Positions 48,493-56,030 of a stretch of DNA of 64,000 nucleotides are shown here, in pieces; position 1 is the stretch's first letter, and each line of letters begins with the position of its first letter. The position numbers and the translations under genes were made by a program. The notes beneath the pieces were generated by a model that searched no databases, was not told where the DNA came from, and worked only from the letters and a program-made list of their open reading frames with translations. Source of the stretch: Paenibacillus contaminans (GTDB lineage Bacteria > Bacillota > Bacilli > Paenibacillales > NBRC-103111); assembly GCF_003285015.1 (NCBI RefSeq), contig NZ_QMFB01000015.1:158768-222767 (forward strand). The letters run 5' to 3'.

Positions 48493-48969
48493 ATGCAACT
48501 GAGTTTCGAGCTGCCGGAGTTGGATCGAAAGAAGACGCAGGAAGCCGTAGAGGATGCGCTCGAGAAGTACCGAATATTCAAATTCATTGCGTATGAAGAG
48601 CGTGAGGCCACGATTACAGCGAGCTATGAACCGCGTGAAGGCGGGGCGTCCGGCAAGATAAGCGATCAAACCGCGCAGATAGCTATCCATAACGTCGACG
48701 CTCAGGGGGCAAGGCGGGCATACTGCGAACGCATCGAACGGGCTGTGAAGCGGCTGCATCCGAAAGAGCGGCTGCTGATCGAGGCGCGTTACATGACCGA
48801 GGATTACGATGGCGAATACGTGCGGGACTATAAGGTGTACAGCTTCGTGTTTAATCCTCCGATCAGTGAGGGGCATTACGTTAAAATTAGATGGAAGGCT
48901 TTTTATAAATTAGCGCTGTTCCTGAATATTGCTGTAGAGAAAGTGAGGGATGAGGTGACCAAGGAATGA
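48493..48969 (+). CDS. ArpU-family late transcription regulator
   Basis: 158 residues from ATG 48493 (AAGGAGAG upstream). 'LPELDRKKTQEAVEDALEKY', 'GARRAYCERIERAVKRLHPK', 'RLLIEARYMTEDYDGEYVRD' and 'IRWKAFYKLALFLNIAV' fit the ArpU/RinA-like sigma-like regulators that activate late genes of Gram-positive phages. Last large gene of the early operon, as expected. Confidence 0.85.
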   Translation: MQLSFELPELDRKKTQEAVEDALEKYRIFKFIAYEEREATITASYEPREGGASGKISDQTAQIAIHNVDAQGARRAYCERIERAVKRLHPKERLLIEARYMTEDYDGEYVRDYKVYSFVFNPPISEGHYVKIRWKAFYKLALFLNIAVEKVRDEVTKE

Positions 48970-49028
48970 CAATTGCCTGTAAACCAGGACAATCAGCGGA
49001 GCATACCCTTATAATGGAGGGGATGCCT

Positions 49029-49208
49029 ATGAGGAAGAAAGAAAAAAAGGAGATTACTGCGAATGTAATATTCGTTGATAATCAAGGGAATTCCTTGGGC
49101 ACTGATCCAATGGAGGTTTTATCCAAATTAACAAAAAATCAATTAAACCGTAACTTAGCTATACTCCTCGAAGTAACTACTGGAGTAAGACATAAACCAG
49201 GTGAATAA
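49029..49208 (+). CDS. Small protein at the prophage right end
   Basis: 59 residues from the ATG at 49029 with GGAGGGG upstream; a longer frame from 48966 (ATGA coupled to ArpU) is also possible. It starts MRKKEKKEITANVIFVDNQG and ends VRHKPGE. No family recognised. It is the last phage gene, followed at once by a terminator. Confidence 0.6.
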   Translation: MRKKEKKEITANVIFVDNQGNSLGTDPMEVLSKLTKNQLNRNLAILLEVTTGVRHKPGE

Positions 49209-49211
49209 GAC

Positions 49212-49247
49212 GACGGCAACCTTACAAACGGGTTGCCGTCTTTCTTT
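49212..49247 (+). terminator. Terminator at the prophage right end
   Basis: GACGGCAACC and GGTTGCCGTC form a perfect 10-bp stem with TTTCTTTG after it, isolating phage from host transcription. Confidence 0.85.
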
Positions 49248-49279
49248 GTAGTTGGTATTACTAAAAATACATTAAGTCA

Positions 49280-49300
49280 AAGGAAAGGCGGCATGCCGCA
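49280..49300. other. Probable attR core region
   Basis: Homology to the substrate-binding protein begins here: reading RKGGMPQM, where intact relatives have GGRKGG-P-M. The stretch contains a perfect 12-bp palindrome GCGGCATGCCGC (49289-49300). The exact crossover core needs attL, which is outside the window. Confidence 0.5.
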
Positions 49301-49865
49301 AATGGCGGGCGAGTTTACGCTTAAGAAATACGGAATCGATCCGCAAAAGGATTTGAAGCTGATCCAGAACATCGACTTTGCCAACATCCCGGCGGCGTTC
49401 GCTTCGGGAACGGGCGATTTCGTGCAGTTGTTCGAGCCGCAGGCATCCGTATTCGAGAAGGAAGGCAAGGGCCACGTTATCGCCTCGTTCGGTGTCGAGA
49501 GCGGCAAGCTGCCTTACACGGTGTTTATGGCCAAGAAAAGCTTTATCAACAAGAATGAAAACACCATTCAAAAATTTACGAACGCCGTGCACCGTGCGCA
49601 AAAATGGGTCCAATCGTCGACCGTAGACGAGGTTGCGCAAACGATCGCGCCTTACTTTAAAGATACCGATATGGAAATCGTCAAAATGGTCGTGAAGCGT
49701 TACAAGGATCAGCAATCGTTCGCGACCGACCCGATCGTCGATGAGAACGAATGGAATAACTTGCTCGATGTGATGTCGGCGGCGGGCGAGCTGAAGCAAA
49801 AAGTATCGCACGGCGCGCTGGTCGACAATAAGTTTGCCGAGAAAGCGATAAAGACGGTGAAGTAA
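49283..49865 (+). pseudogene. C-terminal part of an ABC-transporter substrate-binding protein, split by the prophage
   Basis: About 193 residues continue a NMT1/THI5-like (NitT/TauT) solute-binding protein: 'RKGGMPQMAGEFTLKKYGID', 'NIDFANIPAAFASGTGDFVQ' and 'AKKSFINKNENTIQKFTNAV', to KTVK at the end. Intact proteins are about 330-350 residues, so the signal peptide and first lobe are missing. They presumably lie left of the prophage. In the window the frame is fused to about 17 phage-derived codons from 49233. The ATPase and permease genes follow in the usual order, so the three belonged to one operon. Excision would restore it. Confidence 0.88.
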
Positions 49866-49934
49866 AGCCAATAATACGCACATTTGTCGGGTGATATCCG
49901 GCTTATGCAGCCGCGGGGACGGGGAGGGACTCCT

Positions 49935-50711
49935 ATGAACCATACAGTCGCATTGTATGACGTCACGCAAGTATACGTAACGGAGCGGGGGGCGTCGCTG
50001 GCGATCGAAAATATTACGTTCGCCGTGGAAGCCGGCGAATTCGTGACCCTCGTCGGCCCGAGCGGCTGCGGCAAAACGACGATACTGTCGCTCATCGCCG
50101 GACTGCTCCAGCCGACCGTCGGCAAGGTGGAAGTGAACGGCAGCGCCGTTGCAAAACCTTCGACGAAGGTCGGTTACATGCTGCAGCAGGATTATTTGTT
50201 TCCATGGCGTACGATTTGGCAAAACGTGCTTGTCGGCTTGGAATTAAACGGCGGCCTAACGAACGAAAAGCGCAAGTACGCCGAGCATTTGCTCGGCGAA
50301 ATGGGGCTGCTCGAAACGCGCGACCGCTTGCCGGCGCAGCTGTCGGGAGGGATGCGGCAGCGGGTGGCGCTCGTGCGGACGCTCGTGACGGAGCCGGACA
50401 TTTTGCTGCTTGACGAGCCGTTCTCCGCACTCGATTACCAAACGAAGCTGCAGCTCGAGGATCTTGTCGCCGAGACGCTGCGAGCGCACCGCAAAACGGC
50501 GCTGCTCGTTACGCACGACATCGCCGAAGCGATTGCGATGAGCGACCGCGTCATCGTGCTCGACCGCAATCCCGGCCGTATTCGCACGGAGCTTGCGGTG
50601 CCGGAGGAAATTCGCGCGCAAACGCCTTTCCGGTCCCGGGAGCAGCCGGGCTTTCACCCGCTTGTCGAACATATTTGGCGCGAGCTTGAAGCATCCGAGG
50701 ACAGGGGGTGA
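49935..50711 (+). CDS. ABC transporter ATP-binding protein (NitT/TauT family)
   Basis: 258 residues, ATG with GGGGAGGG upstream. Walker A 'GPSGCGKTTILSLI', Q-loop in 'YMLQQDYLFPWRTIWQNV', signature 'LSGGMRQRVALVRTLV', Walker B 'ILLLDEPFSALDYQTK', switch His in 'LLVTHDIAEAI'. It energises uptake by the permease encoded next. Substrate (sulfonate, nitrate, pyrimidine or similar) is not decided by sequence. With the binding protein disrupted, the transporter should be inactive in the lysogen. Confidence 0.93.
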   Translation: MNHTVALYDVTQVYVTERGASLAIENITFAVEAGEFVTLVGPSGCGKTTILSLIAGLLQPTVGKVEVNGSAVAKPSTKVGYMLQQDYLFPWRTIWQNVLVGLELNGGLTNEKRKYAEHLLGEMGLLETRDRLPAQLSGGMRQRVALVRTLVTEPDILLLDEPFSALDYQTKLQLEDLVAETLRAHRKTALLVTHDIAEAIAMSDRVIVLDRNPGRIRTELAVPEEIRAQTPFRSREQPGFHPLVEHIWRELEASEDRG

Positions 50712-50715
50712 ACGT

Positions 50716-51540
50716 ATGGAGAAGCCCGGCCGGATCCATTCGTTTAATGGCCTGACAGAGCGTATTTATCGGGATTATTTAATGAAAGGAGCCAGGACGA
50801 GAAGGCTCGTGCTTACGGCGCAATTGGCCATATTGGTTTTATTTCTCGGATTATGGGAAATTGCGGGGCGTTATAAGTGGATCGACGTGCTGCTGTTCAG
50901 TTATCCGAGCAAAATCCTCAACATGCTGTTCGAGAAGCTGGCTGACGGCTCGGTGCTGCCGCATATCGGGGTCACCGTAATGGAAACGGCGATCGGTTTC
51001 ATCCTCGGCACCGTTTGCGGAACGGGACTTGCGGTGCTTATCTGGTGGTCGCCGTTCCTGCAAAAGGTGCTCGATCCGTATATCGTCGTGTTCAACAGCA
51101 TGCCGAAGGTGGCGCTCGGCCCGCTGTTTATCGTCGGCTTGGGCCCGGGGATGATGTCGATAATCGGCATTACGCTGGCGATAACGGTCGTCATCACGAC
51201 GCTTGTCGTCTATTCGAGCTTTAACGAGGTCGACGCCAACTACGTAAAGGTGGTTCGCGTTTTCGGCGGAAACCGGCGGGACGTGTTTCGCAAGGTTATA
51301 TATCCCGCTTCGTTTCCCGCTATTATCTCCACGTTGAAGGTCAACGTCGGACTGTCTTGGATCGGCGTTATCGTCGGCGAGTTTCTCGTATCCAAGCAAG
51401 GGCTCGGATACTTAATCATATATGGCTTTCAAGTTTTCAACTTTACCCTTGTGATCATGAGTTTGTTTATCATCGCGATATTTGCGACCGCGATGTATCA
51501 AGCGGTCGCATATGCGGAGCAGAAGCTAACGCGCAAGTGA
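50716..51540 (+). CDS. ABC transporter permease (NitT/TauT family)
   Basis: 274 residues from the ATG at 50716 (CAGGGGGTG upstream). Five or six membrane segments. The EAA loop-like 'YVKVVRVFGGNRRDVFRKVI' followed by YPASFPAII contacts the ATPase. Matches BPD_transp_1 permeases such as SsuC. Second gene of the truncated operon; ends convergent with the EamA gene 22 bases on. Confidence 0.93.
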   Translation: MEKPGRIHSFNGLTERIYRDYLMKGARTRRLVLTAQLAILVLFLGLWEIAGRYKWIDVLLFSYPSKILNMLFEKLADGSVLPHIGVTVMETAIGFILGTVCGTGLAVLIWWSPFLQKVLDPYIVVFNSMPKVALGPLFIVGLGPGMMSIIGITLAITVVITTLVVYSSFNEVDANYVKVVRVFGGNRRDVFRKVIYPASFPAIISTLKVNVGLSWIGVIVGEFLVSKQGLGYLIIYGFQVFNFTLVIMSLFIIAIFATAMYQAVAYAEQKLTRK

Positions 51541-51561
51541 GGCATTCAAGAACGGCTTCGT

Positions 51562-52608
51562 TTAGCCGAGAAGTCTCAATACGAGTACGCCGACGACTGC
51601 AAGCGCCGCGCCGGCCGCCTCCATCCTGCTGAACGATTCGCGCAAGATAAGCCGGGCGTACAGCAAGATCAGCACGACGCTCATCGCCCCGATCGCCGAG
51701 ACGAGTCCGGTTATCCCGTGCTTGAAGGCCGGCATAAGCAGCATCATGCCGGAAATATTCGTAATGCCGACGAACATGCCCCATAAGACCGTCTTGCGGA
51801 ATGACCATTGCTTTAACGCCGAGATGTTTATCTCGGCTTTTTCCGTTTCGTCCGTTTCATCCCGGCCGCCGGTCGAAGCGGTTTCGTTCCAGGCGGATAC
51901 GGCTGCCTCGGGAGCGGCGGAAGCGGGTTCGCCTGCAGCCGATCCTGCAACAGTCGGCGACGGGCTAAGGTCGGGTTGCTCCCCGCTCTTTGCGTCCGAG
52001 CGGCTTGCTGCGCTTGAGCTTTTGGACAAGCTGCGGAGCCAGGTTCCCATAAAAAGCAAGGTTCCCGTGCCGTACATCAGCGTCAGCGTAGGGAACGTCG
52101 CCGCATTCCATAAAGTCGATTGTTTCGAAGCCAAGTCGGTAATCGCGAAGCCGAGCATGGCAAAAATAGCCCATTGCACGCCGTTCAGATTGGACAAAGA
52201 CAGCTCGTTCGAATACCGGATCATCAGTATGCCGGTCAGAATAACGACGAAGGCGATAATTTGCCCGAAATTCAGCGTCTCATGCCAGAGCACGTAAGCG
52301 CCTGCGATGACGACAACCGGCGGAAGGGCCGTAAAGATCGCGACGAGCGAAGCTTTTCCCACAGCGAATCCTTTATACATCGAAGCGTTCGAGCCGTAGG
52401 AGAACAATCCCATGACAAGACCGATCAACGTGCCGTCCGTCCATCGCTGCCCGGTAACGAGTGTTGTCGTTAGCGCGACGATCGTGCCGAATAAATAAAC
52501 GCCGAACAGCATAAGGTTTCTGTCCAGCGGTTTTCGCGACGTCCATTGATACAAGATGCCCCTAAAGCCGAAGCAAACGGCTGCGGCGGCGGCATAAGCG
52601 AGCCACAT
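51562..52608 (-). CDS. EamA/DMT-family transporter with a long cytoplasmic insert
   Basis: 348 residues, reverse, ATG with AAAAGGGG upstream. Ten hydrophobic segments in two EamA halves: 'AYAAAAAVCFGFRGILYQWT' at the start, 'SAIGAMSVVLILLYARLILR' and 'AALAVVGVLVLRLLG' at the end. Between segments five and six there is a low-complexity Ser/Ala/Glu-rich insert of about 70 residues (residues about 190-260), not usual in the family. Metabolite efflux or uptake; substrate unknown. Single gene. Confidence 0.85.
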   Translation of the reverse strand: MWLAYAAAAAVCFGFRGILYQWTSRKPLDRNLMLFGVYLFGTIVALTTTLVTGQRWTDGTLIGLVMGLFSYGSNASMYKGFAVGKASLVAIFTALPPVVVIAGAYVLWHETLNFGQIIAFVVILTGILMIRYSNELSLSNLNGVQWAIFAMLGFAITDLASKQSTLWNAATFPTLTLMYGTGTLLFMGTWLRSLSKSSSAASRSDAKSGEQPDLSPSPTVAGSAAGEPASAAPEAAVSAWNETASTGGRDETDETEKAEINISALKQWSFRKTVLWGMFVGITNISGMMLLMPAFKHGITGLVSAIGAMSVVLILLYARLILRESFSRMEAAGAALAVVGVLVLRLLG

Positions 52609-52777
52609 GAAAGCGTTCCCCTTTTAAAAAATAGTGGTATTAAAGTAAAGGATAATCCTATTAAATATAAGTGCAGTCCGGAGGTTCGTCAATCATACCG
52701 AAATGTTTAGCTGGTCAACGGATTTCGGATTTAGTAAAATGTAACCGTTACACTTCGAATGAGGAGGCTGTTTTGGA

Positions 52778-53935
52778 ATGACGACTGCGCAGGTGGGTTA
52801 TTTCGGTCAATTTGGCGGAAGCTTCGTGCCGCCCGAGCTGCAAGAGGTTCTCGATTACCTTGCATCGCAATTTTACAAGTATAAGGACGATCCCGAGTTT
52901 ATTGAAGAGTATAAATACTACTTAACCGAATTCGTCGGCCGGGAAAATCCGCTGACCCTGGCCAAGCATTTGTCGGACAAGCTGGGCGGGGCGAAAATTT
53001 ATTTGAAGCGCGAGGACTTGAACCATACGGGCTCGCACAAGATCAACAACGTGCTCGGACAAATTTTGCTCGCCAAGCGGATGGGCGCAAAGCGCATCAT
53101 CGCCGAAACGGGAGCCGGACAGCATGGGGTGGCTACGGCAACCGTATGCGCCATGTTCGATATGGAATGCATCATTTATATGGGAGCGGAAGATACTCGC
53201 CGTCAAGCGCTTAATGTGTTTCGTATGGAGCTGCTCGGCGCTAAAGTTATTCCAGTAGCCAAAGGACAAGGCAGGCTGAAGGACGCCGTAGACGAAGCGC
53301 TCGGCGATCTTGTTACCAATTACAAAACGACTTTCTATTTGCTCGGATCGGCAGTCGGTCCTCATCCGTTCCCGACAATGGTCAAGCACTTCCAATCGAT
53401 CATCAGTGAAGAGTCGAAGCGGCAAATTCTTGCGAAAGAAGGCCGCTTGCCGGATGCGGTAATCGCATGCGCGGGCGGAGGCAGCAATGCGATCGGGTCG
53501 TTCGCCCATTACATCGACGAGCCGGGCGTGCGGCTGATCGGCGTCGAGCCTGACCAGGCGCCGACATTGACGGAAGGGGTGCCGGGAGAAATTCACGGGT
53601 TCAAATGCCTTGTTCTTCTGGATGAGAACGGGAATCCGAAGCCGACTTATTCGATTGCGGCAGGTCTCGACTATCCGGGTATCGGACCGGAGCACAGTTA
53701 TTTGAAGGAAACCGGCCGTGCCGAGTACTATACCGTAACGAACGAAGAAGTGTTGGATGCGTTCCAAGTGCTTTCCAAAACGGAGGGGATCATTCCGGCT
53801 CTCGAGAGCGCTCATGCGGTAGCCCATGCGATTAAGCTGGCACCCGAGCTCGGCAAAGACGCCATCCTGATCGTTAACCTTTCCGGGCGCGGCGATAAAG
53901 ACGTCGAGCAAGTATTCCATATGTTAAATAAATAA
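52778..53935 (+). CDS. trpB: Tryptophan synthase beta chain (stand-alone copy)
   Basis: 385 residues, ATG with GAGGAGG upstream. 'YLKREDLNHTGSHKINNVLG' carries the PLP lysine (in SHK); 'ETGAGQHGVATATVCAMFDM' and 'ACAGGGSNAIGSFAHYI' are the phosphate-binding loops; 'GLDYPGIGPEHSYLKETGRA' is the COMM-domain and substrate region. It condenses indole with serine. No trpA or other trp gene is adjacent and it ends in a terminator, so it is an isolated copy. A trp operon elsewhere would make this one a second trpB. No leader or T-box was recognised in the 170 bases upstream. Confidence 0.93.
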   Translation: MTTAQVGYFGQFGGSFVPPELQEVLDYLASQFYKYKDDPEFIEEYKYYLTEFVGRENPLTLAKHLSDKLGGAKIYLKREDLNHTGSHKINNVLGQILLAKRMGAKRIIAETGAGQHGVATATVCAMFDMECIIYMGAEDTRRQALNVFRMELLGAKVIPVAKGQGRLKDAVDEALGDLVTNYKTTFYLLGSAVGPHPFPTMVKHFQSIISEESKRQILAKEGRLPDAVIACAGGGSNAIGSFAHYIDEPGVRLIGVEPDQAPTLTEGVPGEIHGFKCLVLLDENGNPKPTYSIAAGLDYPGIGPEHSYLKETGRAEYYTVTNEEVLDAFQVLSKTEGIIPALESAHAVAHAIKLAPELGKDAILIVNLSGRGDKDVEQVFHMLNK

Positions 53936-53948
53936 TGCAACATGTAAG

Positions 53949-53973
53949 CCCCGCATTCCGGTGCGGGGTTTTT
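53949..53973 (+). terminator. Terminator after trpB
   Basis: CCCCGCA TTCCGG TGCGGGG followed by TTTTT. Confidence 0.88.
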
Positions 53974-54071
53974 GGTTTCTTCCTGAATGCGGGACGGCTT
54001 ATGGAACCCGCGAATTTCGGCAGCAATTGCGGACATACTTATCTTGAATGTAATCGAGCGGAGTGAGAATC

Positions 54072-55040
54072 ATGGGTATTCGCATCCTCAAGACGGCGGT
54101 TGCGGCGACTCTCGCCATTTATTTGGCGCAGTGGCTCGATTTGGGCTCCCCTTTATCCGCGGGGCTGCTAGCCATTTTGGGAGTCGACGTTACGAAAAAG
54201 CGGAGCTTGAGAAGCGCAACGATCCGCCTCCTCGCTTCCTTGTTCGGGCTATTCGTAGGGTCGATCCTTTTTTATGTATGCGGATTTCAAATATGGGTCA
54301 TGGCTTTGTTCGTCATGTCGGTTTACCCGATCCTCGCAAGGCTGAAGCTGAGCGACGGCATCGTTACCGGAACGGTGGTCATGATCCACCTGTTCGCAGC
54401 GCAATCGATCGAGGCGGCGATGATTTGGAATGAAGTGAAGCTGCTGTTCGTCGGGCTCGGCACGGCGACGATCATCAATTTGATCTACATGCCGAATCCG
54501 GAGAGCAGGCTGCAGGAGGCGCGCAAACGGATCGACGAGCTGTTTTCCGACATTTTTGGCGAAATCGCGATTCATTTGCGCGAGGGAGACAACCATATTT
54601 GGGACGGCAAAGAGCTGCTTGCAGCCGGAAACGCGATCAAGGAAGGGTTCGCTTTATCTGTAAACTCCGCCGAAAACAAACTGTTTTATGCAGAGGACGA
54701 CTGGAGAGGATACTTCGACATGCGGCGGCAGCAGCTGGAATCGATCGATCGGATGCTGGATCTCGTATCGCAGGTGTACCGGTCTCTACCACACGGAGAA
54801 GCGGCCGCTCAATTATTCGACCAGCTGAAGGTGGACGTCAAGGAAACGTTTTATACGGGAAACGCGGAGAAGGAATTGGACAAGCTCGAGCGGTCATTCA
54901 AATCGATGGAGCTGCCGCGAACGCGCGAGGAGTTTGAAATGCGGTCGGCCATTTTGCAGCTTTGTCTGGAGTTAAAAAGCTACCTGGTGATCGCCAAAAC
55001 GCTAAAAAAGCGTAAAGAAAACAATGAAAATACCCTTTGA
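54072..55040 (+). CDS. Aromatic acid exporter family (ArAE_1-type) membrane protein
   Basis: 322 residues from ATG 54072 (GGAGTGAG upstream). Four to five N-terminal membrane segments ('AVAATLAIYLAQWLDLGSPL', 'LLASLFGLFVGSILFYVCGF', 'LFVGLGTATIINLIYMPNPE') are followed by a soluble helical C-terminal domain, as in ArAE_1/DUF939 proteins of Bacillales. Thought to export aromatic or other organic acids. Single gene with its own terminator. Confidence 0.85.
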   Translation: MGIRILKTAVAATLAIYLAQWLDLGSPLSAGLLAILGVDVTKKRSLRSATIRLLASLFGLFVGSILFYVCGFQIWVMALFVMSVYPILARLKLSDGIVTGTVVMIHLFAAQSIEAAMIWNEVKLLFVGLGTATIINLIYMPNPESRLQEARKRIDELFSDIFGEIAIHLREGDNHIWDGKELLAAGNAIKEGFALSVNSAENKLFYAEDDWRGYFDMRRQQLESIDRMLDLVSQVYRSLPHGEAAAQLFDQLKVDVKETFYTGNAEKELDKLERSFKSMELPRTREEFEMRSAILQLCLELKSYLVIAKTLKKRKENNENTL

Positions 55041-55096
55041 ATGCTTTGTCTGTCAGGAAATAAATAGGTAGAAAATAGCAATCAAACGTCCGAAGA

Positions 55097-55120
55097 GCGG
55101 TGCGGAAGCGCCGTTTTTTG
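55097..55120 (+). terminator. Terminator of the ArAE-type gene
   Basis: CGGTGC GGAA GCGCCG followed by TTTTTT, nested in a longer ACGTCC / GGACGT stem. Confidence 0.7.
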
Positions 55121-55192
55121 GACGTCTTTGCGTTCGGTGGACGAAACGTGTTATAGGCGTAAAAAATATAAAGGGCTTAATCAAATAGTTGT

Positions 55193-55220
55193 CACCCTAG
55201 ACGAATGTCCTGCATACAAT
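55193..55220 (+). promoter_or_regulatory. Probable sigma-K (or sigma-E) promoter of cotE
   Basis: CACC (55193-55196) and CATACAAT (55213-55220) with a 16-base gap fit the mother-cell sigma-K consensus (-35 mACm, -10 CATAnnnT). The -10 also suits sigma-E. B. subtilis cotE is transcribed by both. Confidence 0.6.
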
Positions 55221-55254
55221 TTAAATGAATGATTGTATGGAGGAGGTTGAAAGG

Positions 55255-55821
55255 ATGTCTATTGCAGATAAAGACTTGCAGCGGAGAGAGATTATAACGA
55301 AAGCAGTCTGCGGCAAAGGTCGTAAGTTCAGCCAGGTGAGCCACACCGTAATTCCGTCCCATGCTCCAACCAGCATCCTCGGCGCTTGGATTATTAATAA
55401 CCAGTACGAGGCGGCGAAAGGCACGAACGGAATCGAGGTTATCGGTACTTACGACATCAACATCTGGTATTCGTACGACAAAAACACCAAAACGGACGTA
55501 GCTAAGGAAACGGTATCGTATGTTGATGTTGTCCCGCTATCCTATCTGGATAAAAAACATAGAGCTTCCACAGCGGAAGTTTCGGCGGTGGCGACACAGG
55601 AGCCGAACTGCGTGGAAGCTACGGTATCATCCCACGGCGACAGCGTGATCATTCGAGTGGAGCGGGAGTTTTTCGTCGAGATGGTCGCGGAAACGAAGGT
55701 TTGCGTTATTGTGGATCCGAACGGAATCAACGACTTCGGCGACAAGACGATCGATTTCGACGGCGGAGACGACGATTACGAAGACCTGGATCCTGACCTG
55801 CTCGATGACGAGCTGAACTGA
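55255..55821 (+). CDS. cotE: Outer spore coat morphogenetic protein CotE
   Basis: 188 residues, ATG with GGAGGTTG upstream. 'LQRREIITKAVCGKGRKFSQ', 'HAPTSILGAWIINNQYEAAK', 'GTYDINIWYSYDKNTKT' and 'DPNGINDFGDK' are highly typical of CotE. The acidic C-terminal tail (DDDYEDLDPDLLDDELN) is the region that recruits other coat proteins. It assembles the outer coat in the mother cell. Placement near mutS-mutL matches Bacillales gene order and shows the host forms endospores. Confidence 0.95.
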   Translation: MSIADKDLQRREIITKAVCGKGRKFSQVSHTVIPSHAPTSILGAWIINNQYEAAKGTNGIEVIGTYDINIWYSYDKNTKTDVAKETVSYVDVVPLSYLDKKHRASTAEVSAVATQEPNCVEATVSSHGDSVIIRVEREFFVEMVAETKVCVIVDPNGINDFGDKTIDFDGGDDDYEDLDPDLLDDELN

Positions 55822-55959
55822 CGGGTGCAGGTAGCTTTTGGCGCTCTTGCATGCTCTCGAAGCCGTTTTGCAGGCACAAAACGTTTTGCGAAGGCGTCGC
55901 CAGAAAATCCGCTTGTTATGTTCTTACTGGATAGTATATGCGGCTGCACAGATCGTGCT

Positions 55960-55985
55960 GAGGGCGTTTGCCCTCTTTTTGTTTT
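55960..55985 (+). terminator. Terminator after cotE
   Basis: GAGGGC GTTT GCCCTC followed by TTTTTG and further T. It lies about 140 bases after the cotE stop with no gene between. Confidence 0.85.
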
Positions 55986-56030
55986 TGTTTCCGAATAAAG
56001 TTCCGGCATTAAGCTGCGGGAGGGGTTTGC

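Larger units (their letters stand above)
1..49282. mobile_element. Prophage, right-hand 49 kb (left end outside window)
   Basis: A contiguous set of packaging, head, contractile-tail, lysis, repressor, replication and late-regulator genes fills this stretch, flanked on the right by an interrupted host gene. No integrase or recombinase is visible, so it should lie left of the window together with attL. The order (packaging to lysis, then repressor, then replication, then right end) means the attachment site lies between the late regulator and the left cargo. All recognisable structural genes are intact, which suggests an inducible phage. Two AT-rich cargo blocks (1-5 kb and 30.2-33.7 kb) bracket the late genes. 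The right boundary is inferred from where homology to the substrate-binding protein begins; the exact core cannot be fixed without attL. Confidence 0.9.

Noticed and set aside
49272..50222. 316-codon reverse frame opposite the binding protein and ATPase genes
   Set aside because: Antisense shadow with Arg/His-rich composition; the forward frames carry clear families.
52621..52777. T-box or trp leader upstream of trpB
   Set aside because: No T-box core, leader peptide or terminator-antiterminator pair was visible; only a short AGGATAATCCT dyad.
52922..53920. 332-codon reverse frame opposite trpB
   Set aside because: Shadow of a conserved trpB; no family signal.
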